A DNA stretch of 13,454 bases, taken from contig JAHFHB010000021.1 in the NCBI GenBank assembly GCA_023247135.1, forward strand, positions 1 through 13,454, given 5' to 3'. Each line of letters opens with the position of its first letter. Position 1 is the stretch's first letter. Origin of the DNA: Candidatus Omnitrophota bacterium (lineage in GTDB: Bacteria; Omnitrophota; Omnitrophia; Omnitrophales; Aquincolibacteriaceae). A model generated the notes under the pieces. The model was not told the origin of the DNA. It ran no database searches and saw only the letters and a list, made by a program, of their open reading frames with translations. Of this stretch, positions 6,328 to 13,454 are shown one piece after another. The position numbers were made by a program, and so were the translations under genes.

Positions 6328-8184
6328 ATGTCCGACGCTCCGTTACAATTCAACAGCATTCCCGCCGAGTTTCTCTATCGCTGCGCTCAATCACCCGGAC
6401 GGACCGCCCTCTGGGTCAAATCACCGGGAGCGAAGCGGTTTTGCCCGATCACGTGGTCTCAATGGAAGACAAACGTTGTGCATACGGCCCTGGGTCTTTA
6501 TGCAAACGGAATCCGGCCGGGCGATCTTGTCGCGATTTTGTCTGAGAACCGGCCTGAATGGGCCTATGCCGATCTGGCAATTCTAAGTCTTGGGGCGGCC
6601 AGCGTGCCGATTTATCCAAGCTGCACGGCCGAGGAAGTTCTCTACGTTTTGCGGCACTCCCAGGCCAAAGGGCTGTTTCTGTCTTCCGCGGAACAGCTGC
6701 AGAAAGTTTTGCCCTCGCTGGAGAGTTTAAGCGAACTAAAATTCATGATTGTTTTTGATGAGGCGGCGGTGCCGCTGGGCTCAAAGCTGATGCTCTATCC
6801 ACAGCTCACGAGCGAGGGGCGCTTGGGGCTTTTAAACGGAGAGGCCCTTTTTCAGCAGCTTGCAAGCGGCGCCGAGGCCGAGATGCTTGCGACGGTAATT
6901 TACACGTCGGGCACCACCGGACCGCCCAAAGGCGTGATGCTGACCCATCGCAACTTCATGGAAAATTACCGCAGGGCCAGGGTGCTTATCCGGGCGAGTG
7001 AGAGCGATATCGGGCTTTCGTTTTTGCCGCTTTCGCATGTTTTTGAACGCCTCGCCGGTTATTATTTCTTGATGGCGGCCGGAGCGCAGATTGCCTATGC
7101 GGAAAATATGACGACGGTGGTTGAAAATCTGGCCGAAATCCGGCCGACCATTGCGGCCGCCGTGCCGCGTTTTTATGAAAAGGTTTACGCCAAAATCATG
7201 GAGCGCGTGGACCGCGGTTCCCGCCTGAAAAAGAAAATATTTTATTGGGCAGTCCGCTACGGGCGGCATTTCAGGCAGAGCCTGCGGGACGGTCGCCGGA
7301 TGAGCCTGCCGCAGAAATTTAAGATGGCGGCTGCCGAGCGGCTGGTTTTACGCAAGATTCGGCGGGTGTTCGGCGGGCGCCTGCGTTTTTTTATTTCAGG
7401 CGGAGCGCCGCTGCCAAAGCATCTGGCAGACTTTTTCTATGGGGCCGGGGTTTTGATTCTCGAGGGTTATGGTTTGACGGAGACCTCACCGGTGATTACG
7501 GTGAATGCGGAGAATGATTTTCGCTTTGGCACGGTCGGGCGACCGCTTCCGGGCATCGAAGTTAAAATTGCAGAAGACGGCGAGATCCTGACCCGCGGGC
7601 CCTGCGTGATGAAAGGCTATTACAAGGATCCCGCGGCGACTGCGCAGGCCATCCGGGACGGCTGGTTTTATACCGGTGACATCGGTTGCCTGACCGACGA
7701 CGGATACCTTCGCATCACGGATCGAAAAAAAGATCTTATTGTCACTTCCGGCGGGAAGAACGTTGCGCCGCAAAATATCGAGGGGCGTTTGACGGCGCAC
7801 GCGCTGATTCAGCAGGCCGTTGTGATCGGCGATAAAAAAAATTATCTGGTGGCGCTCTTGGTGCCGGCGCGGGAGGAAGTCCGGCGCTGTCTGGGTGCCG
7901 AAAGGGTGGATGGCCAAAAGTGGGCGGATGTGATTCAGAGTGCCGAGCTGCGGGCTCATCTTGGGAAAGCGGTTCAGACCTCGATGGCAGGTCTGGCGCC
8001 CTACGAGCAGATTAAGCATTTTGGCGTGCTGGAGCAGGAGTTGACCCAGCAGGCCGGGGAATTGACGCCGACGCTGAAGGTCAAAAGACGCCTGGTGATG
8101 GAGAAATACAGCCGCTTGATTGAATCGCTTTACCACGAAGCGGACATGCTGCATTCCGGCAAACACAGTCCGCAGGACGATTGA
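6328..8184 (+). CDS. Long-chain fatty acid-CoA ligase (AMP-forming)
   Basis: A 618-residue member of the adenylate-forming superfamily, long-chain acyl-CoA synthetase branch. It activates free fatty acids to acyl-AMP and then acyl-CoA. The phosphate-binding loop is YTSGTTGPPKGVM (192-204), and the family motif LPLSHVFER (233-241) follows. The adenine pocket is SGGAPL (357-362), and the signature EGYGLTETSP is at 379-388. The hinge region is YTGDIG...TDRKKDLIVTSGGKNV (448-479). The C-terminal ELTPTLKVKRR (578-588) carries the likely catalytic lysine, K584. The ATG at 6328 has GAAGGG four bases upstream and is preferred to the in-frame TTG at 6316. It follows the secreted protein by 60 bases with no terminator and is separated from the hydrolase by a single base, so the two are surely co-transcribed. 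Chain-length preference cannot be read. No fadE/fadB beta-oxidation genes are in view. Confidence 0.94.
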   Translation: MSDAPLQFNSIPAEFLYRCAQSPGRTALWVKSPGAKRFCPITWSQWKTNVVHTALGLYANGIRPGDLVAILSENRPEWAYADLAILSLGAASVPIYPSCTAEEVLYVLRHSQAKGLFLSSAEQLQKVLPSLESLSELKFMIVFDEAAVPLGSKLMLYPQLTSEGRLGLLNGEALFQQLASGAEAEMLATVIYTSGTTGPPKGVMLTHRNFMENYRRARVLIRASESDIGLSFLPLSHVFERLAGYYFLMAAGAQIAYAENMTTVVENLAEIRPTIAAAVPRFYEKVYAKIMERVDRGSRLKKKIFYWAVRYGRHFRQSLRDGRRMSLPQKFKMAAAERLVLRKIRRVFGGRLRFFISGGAPLPKHLADFFYGAGVLILEGYGLTETSPVITVNAENDFRFGTVGRPLPGIEVKIAEDGEILTRGPCVMKGYYKDPAATAQAIRDGWFYTGDIGCLTDDGYLRITDRKKDLIVTSGGKNVAPQNIEGRLTAHALIQQAVVIGDKKNYLVALLVPAREEVRRCLGAERVDGQKWADVIQSAELRAHLGKAVQTSMAGLAPYEQIKHFGVLEQELTQQAGELTPTLKVKRRLVMEKYSRLIESLYHEADMLHSGKHSPQDD

Positions 8185-8185
8185 G

Positions 8186-9061
8186 ATGCCCCAGAGTTCT
8201 TCCTCGGGATTTTTCAAAAGGCCGGGCGCCCCGGCTCTTTACTACCAACTCAACGCATGCGGTGATGCCAAGGGCTTGGTGGGTCTGATTCACGGATTTG
8301 CTGAACATTCCGGAAGGTATGACGATTTGGTGCGCAAACTCGCAGCGGCCGGGTTCAGTTGTTTGCGTTACGATTTGCGCGGGCACGGGCGTTCCGAAGG
8401 AAAGCCGGCAGATGTGGAGCGGTTTGATGATTACGTGACCGATCATCAGGCTCTGAGGGAGTATCTGCGGCAGCAAAAATTAATTCCGGCATGCGCCCTG
8501 CATCTTATTGCGCACAGCATGGGCGGGCTTATTGCGCTTGAGTCTGCCTCCCGGCACGCCGAATGGGTGGCCTCGCTGGTGCTCACGTCGCCCTGCCTGT
8601 CGGTGACACTGAGCGCGCCATTAAAATGGGCGGCGCGGGTGATTGCAATTTTCGCACCCGGTTTTTATTTTAGCCAGCCGGTGGCGGCGGGGCAGTTGTC
8701 TCACGATGCCGCAAAAGTCCGTGAGTATCTCGCGGATCCCTTGATTCCAAAAAAAATTTCAGCGCGGCTTTTAGCTGCCCTGATGCAAGAGGGGGAATAC
8801 CTGGTTGAAAAACCCTTGACGCTCGCAGCGCCGGTTTTGATGCTGTTGGCGGGCAGTGACCGGATTGTAAACAATGCGCCGGCTCTCTCGCTTTATGAGC
8901 GGCTGAAGGCCCCTCAGAAAAAGATTTTTGTGCTGGAAGGGCAGCGACATGAAATTTTTAATGAAGTTGAGCGCGAGAAAGTATATGATACCGTCCTTAA
9001 TTTTTTGAAGCAGGTCCCGCCTGCTTCGGCAGTTCCTCCCCATTCTTACGTGGGCCCGTAG
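8186..9061 (+). CDS. Alpha/beta hydrolase, monoacylglycerol lipase/lysophospholipase type
   Basis: A 291-residue serine hydrolase of the monoglyceride lipase/PldB group, which releases a fatty acid from monoacylglycerol or lysophospholipid. The oxyanion-hole motif HGFAEHSGRY (36-45) is diagnostic. Nucleophile S111 sits in AHSMGG, and RYDLRGHGRSEG (61-72) is the family strand-turn. The triad is completed by D225 (GSDRIV) and H255 (GQRHEIFNE). No signal peptide is seen, so it is probably cytoplasmic or membrane-associated. The ATG at 8186 starts one base after the acyl-CoA ligase stop, with AGGA at 8173-8176. An in-frame ATG at 8120 would overlap the ligase by 65 bases and add non-family sequence. 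The last 15 or so residues (VPPASAVPPHSYVGP) extend past the usual end, and the TAG stop lies inside the tRNA-Ala gene. The substrate could instead be another acyl ester. Confidence 0.92.
   Translation: MPQSSSSGFFKRPGAPALYYQLNACGDAKGLVGLIHGFAEHSGRYDDLVRKLAAAGFSCLRYDLRGHGRSEGKPADVERFDDYVTDHQALREYLRQQKLIPACALHLIAHSMGGLIALESASRHAEWVASLVLTSPCLSVTLSAPLKWAARVIAIFAPGFYFSQPVAAGQLSHDAAKVREYLADPLIPKKISARLLAALMQEGEYLVEKPLTLAAPVLMLLAGSDRIVNNAPALSLYERLKAPQKKIFVLEGQRHEIFNEVEREKVYDTVLNFLKQVPPASAVPPHSYVGP
9007..9032 (+). repeat. Alternative hairpins at the end of the hydrolase gene
   Basis: GAAGCAGG (9007-9014) and CCTGCTTC (9020-9027) form a perfect 8-base-pair stem with a five-base loop. The same 3' arm can instead fold as CTGC-TTCG-GCAG (9021-9032), a C(UUCG)G tetraloop hairpin. 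No T-run follows, so this is not an intrinsic terminator. It lies 20-45 bases before the tRNA and could matter for processing of a shared transcript. Confidence 0.4.
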
Positions 9062-9127
9062 CTCAGCTGGGAGAGCGCATCGTTCGCAACGATGAGGCCA
9101 CCGGTTCGATCCCGGTCGGGTCCACCA
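9052..9127 (+). tRNA. tRNA-Ala (anticodon CGC)
   Basis: A 76-base cloverleaf with an encoded CCA end. The acceptor arms GGGCCCG and CGGGTCC pair with a G3-U70 wobble, the alanine identity element. The D-arm is GCTC...GAGC. The anticodon stem CATCG/CGATG encloses the loop TTCGCAA, giving anticodon CGC at 9085-9087, which reads GCG. The T-arm is ACCGG-TTCGATC-CCGGT. GCG codons are common in the genes here. Bases 9052-9061 are also the last codons and stop of the upstream lipase gene, where the TAG stop is U8-A9-G10 of the tRNA. No convincing dedicated promoter is seen, so it may be cut from the lipase transcript. Confidence 0.96.
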
Positions 9128-9294
9128 AATTTTCATCGAAAGCACAACGCAAGGCACTCCTCTATCCTCCAGCCCCCTAACCCTGGATGGTCTGTTTATC
9201 CTCGATGACGCGTATTAGCACTCACTTGCCCTGTCACAGATGATAAAACTTTATATGTATTTTTATATATAAATTTAAATCTTTTTAAACTGGT
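9128..9294. promoter_or_regulatory. AT-rich gap with a candidate UP element
   Basis: The first part (9128-9240) has ordinary composition, and I found no gene, convincing terminator or att-like duplication of the tRNA end in it. From 9244 to 9289 the sequence is almost pure A/T and includes the perfect 12-base palindrome TTTATATATAAA (9262-9273) and ATTTAAAT (9273-9280). This block lies directly upstream of the TTGACA at 9295, where a UP element for the RNA polymerase alpha subunit would sit. Confidence 0.4.
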
Positions 9295-9323
9295 TTGACA
9301 TAGCGGAATCCATTGTGTATATT
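9295..9323 (+). promoter_or_regulatory. Near-consensus sigma70 promoter for the large secreted protein
   Basis: A perfect -35 TTGACA (9295-9300) and a -10 TATATT (9318-9323) are separated by exactly 17 bases, with an AT-rich block immediately upstream. Transcription would begin near 9330, leaving a leader of about 120 nucleotides before the ATG at 9452. It is the strongest promoter match in the window. Confidence 0.7.
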
Positions 9324-9358
9324 TGAGTTACGAACATAAAAAAATCTTAATCCTCTGG

Positions 9359-9395
9359 AAAAAGTATATTTTGAAGGACCTGTTATACTTTTTTT
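9359..9395 (+). repeat. Perfect inverted repeat ending in a T-run, overlapping an extended -10
   Basis: AAAAAGTATA (9359-9368) and TATACTTTTT (9384-9393) are exact inverted repeats around a 15-base loop, and the T-run continues to 9395. In the leader RNA of the promoter at 9295 this could act as a weak, A/U-rich attenuator hairpin. As DNA it could be an operator. The right arm also contains TGTTATACT (9381-9389), an extended -10 that could start a second, shorter transcript near 9396. The sequence does not decide between these readings. Confidence 0.4.
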
Positions 9396-9413
9396 AGCGA
9401 ACTAAGGAACTGA

Positions 9414-9455
9414 ATGCCTCTAACCAAATCGTGTGGGACGGCAGACCCGGCATGA
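9414..9455 (+). CDS. Possible 13-codon leader peptide, coupled to the large gene
   Basis: ATG at 9414 has TAAGGA (9403-9408) five bases upstream, a better ribosome binding site than any in front of the large gene. The frame encodes MPLTKSCGTADPA and stops at TGA 9453-9455, which overlaps the ATG of the large gene in an ATGA arrangement typical of translational coupling. The peptide has no run of one amino acid that would suggest classical attenuation. It may simply be a device for loading ribosomes onto the large gene, or it may be chance. Confidence 0.35.
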   Translation: MPLTKSCGTADPA

Positions 9456-12400
9456 TGATGCAAAGGCCAAAAACGAAGCCCTGGCTTCGATTAATCTCCC
9501 TTGTCACGGTAAGTCTGTTCACGGCGACCAATGTTGTTTCCGCGGATATGATTCCCCAACGTCCGAGTTCCGCCCCGGTGCTTGCGGGCGCTCCAGACCC
9601 TGCCTTTAACCCCGGAGTCTTTTCCGGCGGCATCGACCTGCCTGAGTCCGTGGGACAGGTTAAGAGCCAGTTCCATGGGGCCAAAGACCTGCTCGTGATC
9701 CATATCCAGGACGCTCACGCCAACGAAGAGGCCCAGCGCAATATCGCACGCATTCTTGATACCTTCGCGCAGAACCAGAAGCTGCAGTGGGTCAGCCTTG
9801 AAGGCGGCGAGGGGGAGTTTGACACGCGGTTTTATTCGCTTTTTCCGAATCAAAAATCCAGACAGACATTGGCCAATTATTTTCTCAAAGAGGCCAAAAT
9901 CGCGGGGCCGGAGTACCTGGCGATCACACGCCGGCCGGAACTGCGCCTTTTCGGCGTGGAAGACGCTGCGGTGTATGAAGAAAACCGCAAGGCGTTTTTG
10001 GACGCCGCAAAATTCAAGGAGCGCGACGAGAAAACACTGGAAGCGCTGAAGCATGTGCTTGACGACGTCATGGCTTATGTTTTTCCGCCTAAAATTCTCC
10101 AGCTCGAAAAACGCCGCACCCAATTTGAATCAGAAAACCGCGAGCTGACACCCTATGTAAAATTCCTGGTCGAAACGGCCCGGGAAATCCATGCGCCGGT
10201 CGTCGATTATTCCAGGATTCACGCACTGCTTGAACTCTCCACGCTGGAGGAGTCGATCGATTTTGACTCGGCGGAGAAGGAACTGGAAGCCCTGACGGGA
10301 GACGTCAAGAAAGTCCTGACGCGCGAGAAACTCAGCCGCTTCGTGGAGAACACCGTTCAGTTCCGGCTGAAAAAGATGAAGCGGGAAGACTATTACGGGT
10401 ACCTCGAAGAAACGCTCACGGGTCTGCCGGAGCAGGACGCCGGCGCTTCGGCGGAGGCCCCGCTGGCGGACAAGTACGCGAACGTTCTGAAATACCTGCG
10501 CTACATGCGGCTTTACGATCATATCGGGATTGAAATTTTTGATGAGATTCAGGCCCTTGAAAAAGCGCTCAAGGCCAAACTGTTCAGAAGTGAACGCGAG
10601 GTGGCGCTGGACCGCCTGCTGAAGGTCTACGAAGTGACCCGAAAAATGTTTGATTTTTCGCTCACCAAAAATGACGCGGAGTTTTTTTACGCTTACCGTG
10701 AGGAGTTTAAAACGACCGGGTTTTCCGATTTTCTCGCGCCCCTATTGAAAGAAAATCATTTCGATTACGCGCTGCCGGCGGATTTAAACGTACTTGACCT
10801 TGATTTGCCGCGGATTGAACGGTTTTATGCGCTGGCGATGCAGCGCGATCAGCTTTTGATCGAACGTGCGGTGGAGAAGATGACGCAGGAAGGGCAGAAA
10901 GTCACGGCGATTGTCACCGGCGGGTTTCATACGCCGGGCATTGAACGTTATCTGCGTGAGCACGACATTTCTTACCTCGTGATTGCGCCTAAAATTAACA
11001 AAAACTTTGACGCCAAAAAGACCGAACAACTCTACCGGAACGCCATGAGTCTCAAGCCGCTGGCGCTGGAAGAAAAACTGGCGGATGCGTATTTCCCTCC
11101 GCGGACGGGGCTTTTGAACGATCCTCATTTTCAGCTGGCGGCACCGGTGCAGGAACTCCCGCGCGCGCAGTTAATCAGCTTGTTTACGGGACTCTCGAAG
11201 CAGTTGTCAGGTGAGGCGCGCAGCGCGCGTGCCGAGGTGGTCCGCGATTCTGCCTCAAATTTTGTGCTTTTTTTCACGACGCTGCTGATCGTGGAGGAAA
11301 TTTTTGGCGCGGATAATCATGCGCAGGCGCTGACGAGTCTTGCACGGGTGGCGATAAATCATCCGGAGGTTGAAGCGGGGACTCCGCTGGCCATTGCCTA
11401 TGCAGCCTTGCTGCGGTTCATGGCGCGCGGAACGTATTATCATCCTGCGGCAAGAGATCAGCGCTCTTTTATTCTACCCCGAAAAGAAAATCTGCAGCCG
11501 GGCTGGGTCGTCGCGCAGTTCGGGGATCAGACGAATCCGTCCGAAGTGGAGGCGCAGCTTGCCGGACGCAATGGAGCGGGGCGTATTTCGCTGAGTCTCG
11601 GTGCCGGACAAACCCTGATGGCCGCGCAGGTCAGCGCGGACCGCGTGTACGGCGGAGTTCTGCCGGTGGGTTATGAACCGCCGGCCGTGGATATCGAGGG
11701 AGTTTTAAAAGAACTTGAATCCGCCGTTCCTGTGGAGACATGGGCCCAGCTTTTGGCGCGCGTACTTCAGCGCATCGATGAAATCAGAACGAAGCTTGCG
11801 GCGGACAGTCCGTTGACAGAGCCTCTGGGCAGGGTGCGTGAAATTTTGCAGCGCAGTGTAGTGTCGGCGCAGTTTGTGAAAGACTTGAAAGAAGCCCGGT
11901 CCGGATTTGAGGCCGCGCTTCAGTCCATGCGTTCTGAAATGCGTATGAGCGACGCGGATGATTTGAACTGGCTTCTGCAGCAGCTTGATGAGGTTGGTGA
12001 AGCCGCCCTGCAGGAGCAGCAGCGTAAAGATTCCGAAGATACGCTGGCCCGGCTGCATCGGGGAAAAATCGCTGAAATCGTTGCGCGTCTTGCGGCTGTG
12101 CCGGCTTTATTCAGCGGGGATCTTGAGGCCTTGAGCCAAACGATTGCGGCTCAGGCCGCGGCGATTACGACGGCGGCGGAACCGAGAACGATTGCAGCGA
12201 CGCGGGAACCGCTTAAAGCCGCAACGACAACTTTGAAAGGCTTGCGCGACAGAGCCGCGCAAGCGCTGGAAGTGCAAGAGTATGCGGGGGAGGCCGAGGT
12301 TCAGGCGGCCCAGTCCCAGGCAAAGCAAGCGCTGGACACTGAATTTCTGAAGATCGAGGAAGGTCTGAAAAGTGCCGTGGCGGCCATGCGGCAAAGACTT

Positions 12401-13454
12401 GCGGAACTTCAGACCACGGCAAAGCCCGTTGTGCTCACACCGGTCGAAGCGGCTGCGCCTGTTCCTGCAGCGACGCTGGTTTCTGAAGCAGTGCCTGCGC
12501 CTGTGACCGAAGTCAATTATGCCGAGGAGGTGCGTGGTCTGGGGCTGCCGTATTTGCGGTTTCAGGCGGGAACCGATCAGCCGGCAAACGCGCAGGCGAT
12601 CATGGATGAATTTTTTACGAACATACCGCCGCGGCACAAATGGCAGTACGGCGACGATGTTTATTACGTTTCTGATCCGCAGCTCACCACGCCGGAATTC
12701 AATCAGTTCCCGTTTGTGGTGGTCTGGCTTAAACACAAAGATTCAACAGACGGCCAGCCCAAGATTTTCATGAATCTGTATTACCTCAGCCGCTCGGATG
12801 ATTTGTGGCGTGCGGCTTCGCATCGCAGCGGCAACTGGATGGGCAAGGGCCTCGGGGAAAACGGACAGACACTGCCTTTTGCCATCGGGGAAGCGGAAGG
12901 CCTGCAGACGCGGGTCGCGGAGCTTTACCGTACGCATTCGCCGTCGCTCGAGACGAACGCCAGGGAGCAGGCGAATAAAGCTTTTCATGCGATTGTTCCG
13001 GAGGCGGGGGAAATTCCAACGCGCGATCAGGCGGCGACGCTGTATGACCGTGTCATGGCGCCGGGCGCATTGAAACAGATCACCACCACGCAGCCTCTGC
13101 AGGCGGCGGGGACTGCGGTTGTTGTCAGGAGCCCTTTTGCTGCTCAGAGAGCGGCGGTTCCGGCGGTTGAAAAAGCAGTTGCAGCCGTCAAGATCGAACC
13201 CGGCTATCAACCGGATTATTCCAATGGTACGCTGCTCAGCGGTGTCACGCCCTCAGAGCTTTACGGTGAAACTATTCTCTACCGAGTGCCGTCAACGGAT
13301 GGAAGCCTGAACTGGTTTTTTAAAATCACACGCGACGGGTTGATCTTTATCGCGGCCGTACAACCGGCGGGGAGCCTGGCACTCGACCGGCAGGGGCTTC
13401 TGGCAGATGGATTTACGTTGAACGTCTCCGACCTTTTGCTTTCAAGCGGTTTTG
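9452..13454 (+). CDS. Very large secreted protein with TIKI/TraB/ChaN-like N-terminal domain (3' end outside window)
   Basis: One uninterrupted frame of at least 1334 codons, still open at the window edge. Residues 1-31 are a Sec signal peptide (basic start, hydrophobic WLRLISLVTVSLF, likely cleavage after NVVSA). About 75-510 resembles the TIKI/TraB/ChaN/erythromycin-esterase superfamily. It has a beta strand ending in DAH (D87, H89), a helix, a second strand ending in SLEGG (E117), a late helix with RD (R465, D466), then a strand ending in GGFHTPGIE (H493) and a helix and strand. These histidines and acids would be the metal or catalytic site. About 751-885 is helical and coiled-coil-like. 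About 905-990 is Ala-rich and helical, and 991-1021 is a Pro/Ala/Val linker. About 1022-1210 is an unrecognised globular domain rich in Tyr and Trp, and a final beta-rich region starts near 1252. Start choice among three tandem ATGs (9452, 9455, 9458) is uncertain. The fold assignment is inference. Confidence 0.88.
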   Translation, partial: MMMQRPKTKPWLRLISLVTVSLFTATNVVSADMIPQRPSSAPVLAGAPDPAFNPGVFSGGIDLPESVGQVKSQFHGAKDLLVIHIQDAHANEEAQRNIARILDTFAQNQKLQWVSLEGGEGEFDTRFYSLFPNQKSRQTLANYFLKEAKIAGPEYLAITRRPELRLFGVEDAAVYEENRKAFLDAAKFKERDEKTLEALKHVLDDVMAYVFPPKILQLEKRRTQFESENRELTPYVKFLVETAREIHAPVVDYSRIHALLELSTLEESIDFDSAEKELEALTGDVKKVLTREKLSRFVENTVQFRLKKMKREDYYGYLEETLTGLPEQDAGASAEAPLADKYANVLKYLRYMRLYDHIGIEIFDEIQALEKALKAKLFRSEREVALDRLLKVYEVTRKMFDFSLTKNDAEFFYAYREEFKTTGFSDFLAPLLKENHFDYALPADLNVLDLDLPRIERFYALAMQRDQLLIERAVEKMTQEGQKVTAIVTGGFHTPGIERYLREHDISYLVIAPKINKNFDAKKTEQLYRNAMSLKPLALEEKLADAYFPPRTGLLNDPHFQLAAPVQELPRAQLISLFTGLSKQLSGEARSARAEVVRDSASNFVLFFTTLLIVEEIFGADNHAQALTSLARVAINHPEVEAGTPLAIAYAALLRFMARGTYYHPAARDQRSFILPRKENLQPGWVVAQFGDQTNPSEVEAQLAGRNGAGRISLSLGAGQTLMAAQVSADRVYGGVLPVGYEPPAVDIEGVLKELESAVPVETWAQLLARVLQRIDEIRTKLAADSPLTEPLGRVREILQRSVVSAQFVKDLKEARSGFEAALQSMRSEMRMSDADDLNWLLQQLDEVGEAALQEQQRKDSEDTLARLHRGKIAEIVARLAAVPALFSGDLEALSQTIAAQAAAITTAAEPRTIAATREPLKAATTTLKGLRDRAAQALEVQEYAGEAEVQAAQSQAKQALDTEFLKIEEGLKSAVAAMRQRLAELQTTAKPVVLTPVEAAAPVPAATLVSEAVPAPVTEVNYAEEVRGLGLPYLRFQAGTDQPANAQAIMDEFFTNIPPRHKWQYGDDVYYVSDPQLTTPEFNQFPFVVVWLKHKDSTDGQPKIFMNLYYLSRSDDLWRAASHRSGNWMGKGLGENGQTLPFAIGEAEGLQTRVAELYRTHSPSLETNAREQANKAFHAIVPEAGEIPTRDQAATLYDRVMAPGALKQITTTQPLQAAGTAVVVRSPFAAQRAAVPAVEKAVAAVKIEPGYQPDYSNGTLLSGVTPSELYGETILYRVPSTDGSLNWFFKITRDGLIFIAAVQPAGSLALDRQGLLADGFTLNVSDLLLSSGF

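Noticed and set aside
8984..8989. TATGAT as -10 of a dedicated tRNA-Ala promoter
   Set aside because: No acceptable -35 at 16-18 bases, and it lies inside the lipase coding sequence more than 60 bases from the tRNA.
9153..9187. Terminator after the tRNA (TCCAG...CTGGA)
   Set aside because: Only five base pairs with a ten-base loop and no T-run behind it.
9128..9451. Genomic island or phage integration starting at the tRNA-Ala 3' end
   Set aside because: The AT-rich gap is a promoter region, the large gene has codon use like its neighbours, no integrase is present and no copy of the tRNA end was seen.
9491..12736. Long minus-strand open frames opposite the large gene, some over 200 codons
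   Set aside because: They are antisense shadows of the GC-rich large frame: Arg-rich compositions, no domains, no ribosome binding sites, many overlapping each other.

Overview
The window looks like a chromosomal stretch of a Gram-negative-type, probably uncultivated bacterium. The best guess is the Omnitrophota (OP3) or a related PVC-side lineage. That guess rests on remembered similarity of the large secreted protein at the right end (N-terminal IQDAH...EAQ.NIA motif) and on gene content; no search was run. Base composition and codon use look similar in all genes, so nothing points to recent transfer. There are no insertion sequences, phage genes or CRISPR arrays.

Left part (1-1840): a sugar-nucleotide epimerase of the extended SDR family, a small convergent FmdB-like gene that has lost its zinc-binding cysteines, and a PilZ (c-di-GMP receptor) gene. 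The FmdB-like and PilZ genes diverge from a shared 249-base gap. Each has a readable sigma70-type promoter and a Shine-Dalgarno site there.

Middle part (1904-9127): a co-directional lipid block. It runs glycerol kinase, an NTE-like protein (cyclic-nucleotide-binding domain, degenerate MinD-like domain, patatin phospholipase), a secreted Ala/Lys/Pro-rich helical protein of unknown function, a long-chain acyl-CoA synthetase, a monoacylglycerol-lipase-type hydrolase, and tRNA-Ala(CGC). The enzymes connect logically. The lipases release fatty acids and glycerol, the ligase activates the fatty acids, and GlpK captures the glycerol. The hydrolase stop codon lies inside the tRNA gene.

Right part (9128-13454): an AT-rich regulatory gap with a near-consensus promoter (TTGACA-N17-TATATT), an AT-rich upstream element, an inverted repeat ending in a T-run, and a possible 13-codon leader ORF. 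This leads into a very long open frame of at least 1334 codons that runs off the window. Its product has a signal peptide. It also has an N-terminal domain whose motifs resemble the TIKI/TraB/ChaN/erythromycin-esterase superfamily, followed by coiled-coil, linker and unrecognised globular regions. This is the most novel item in the window.
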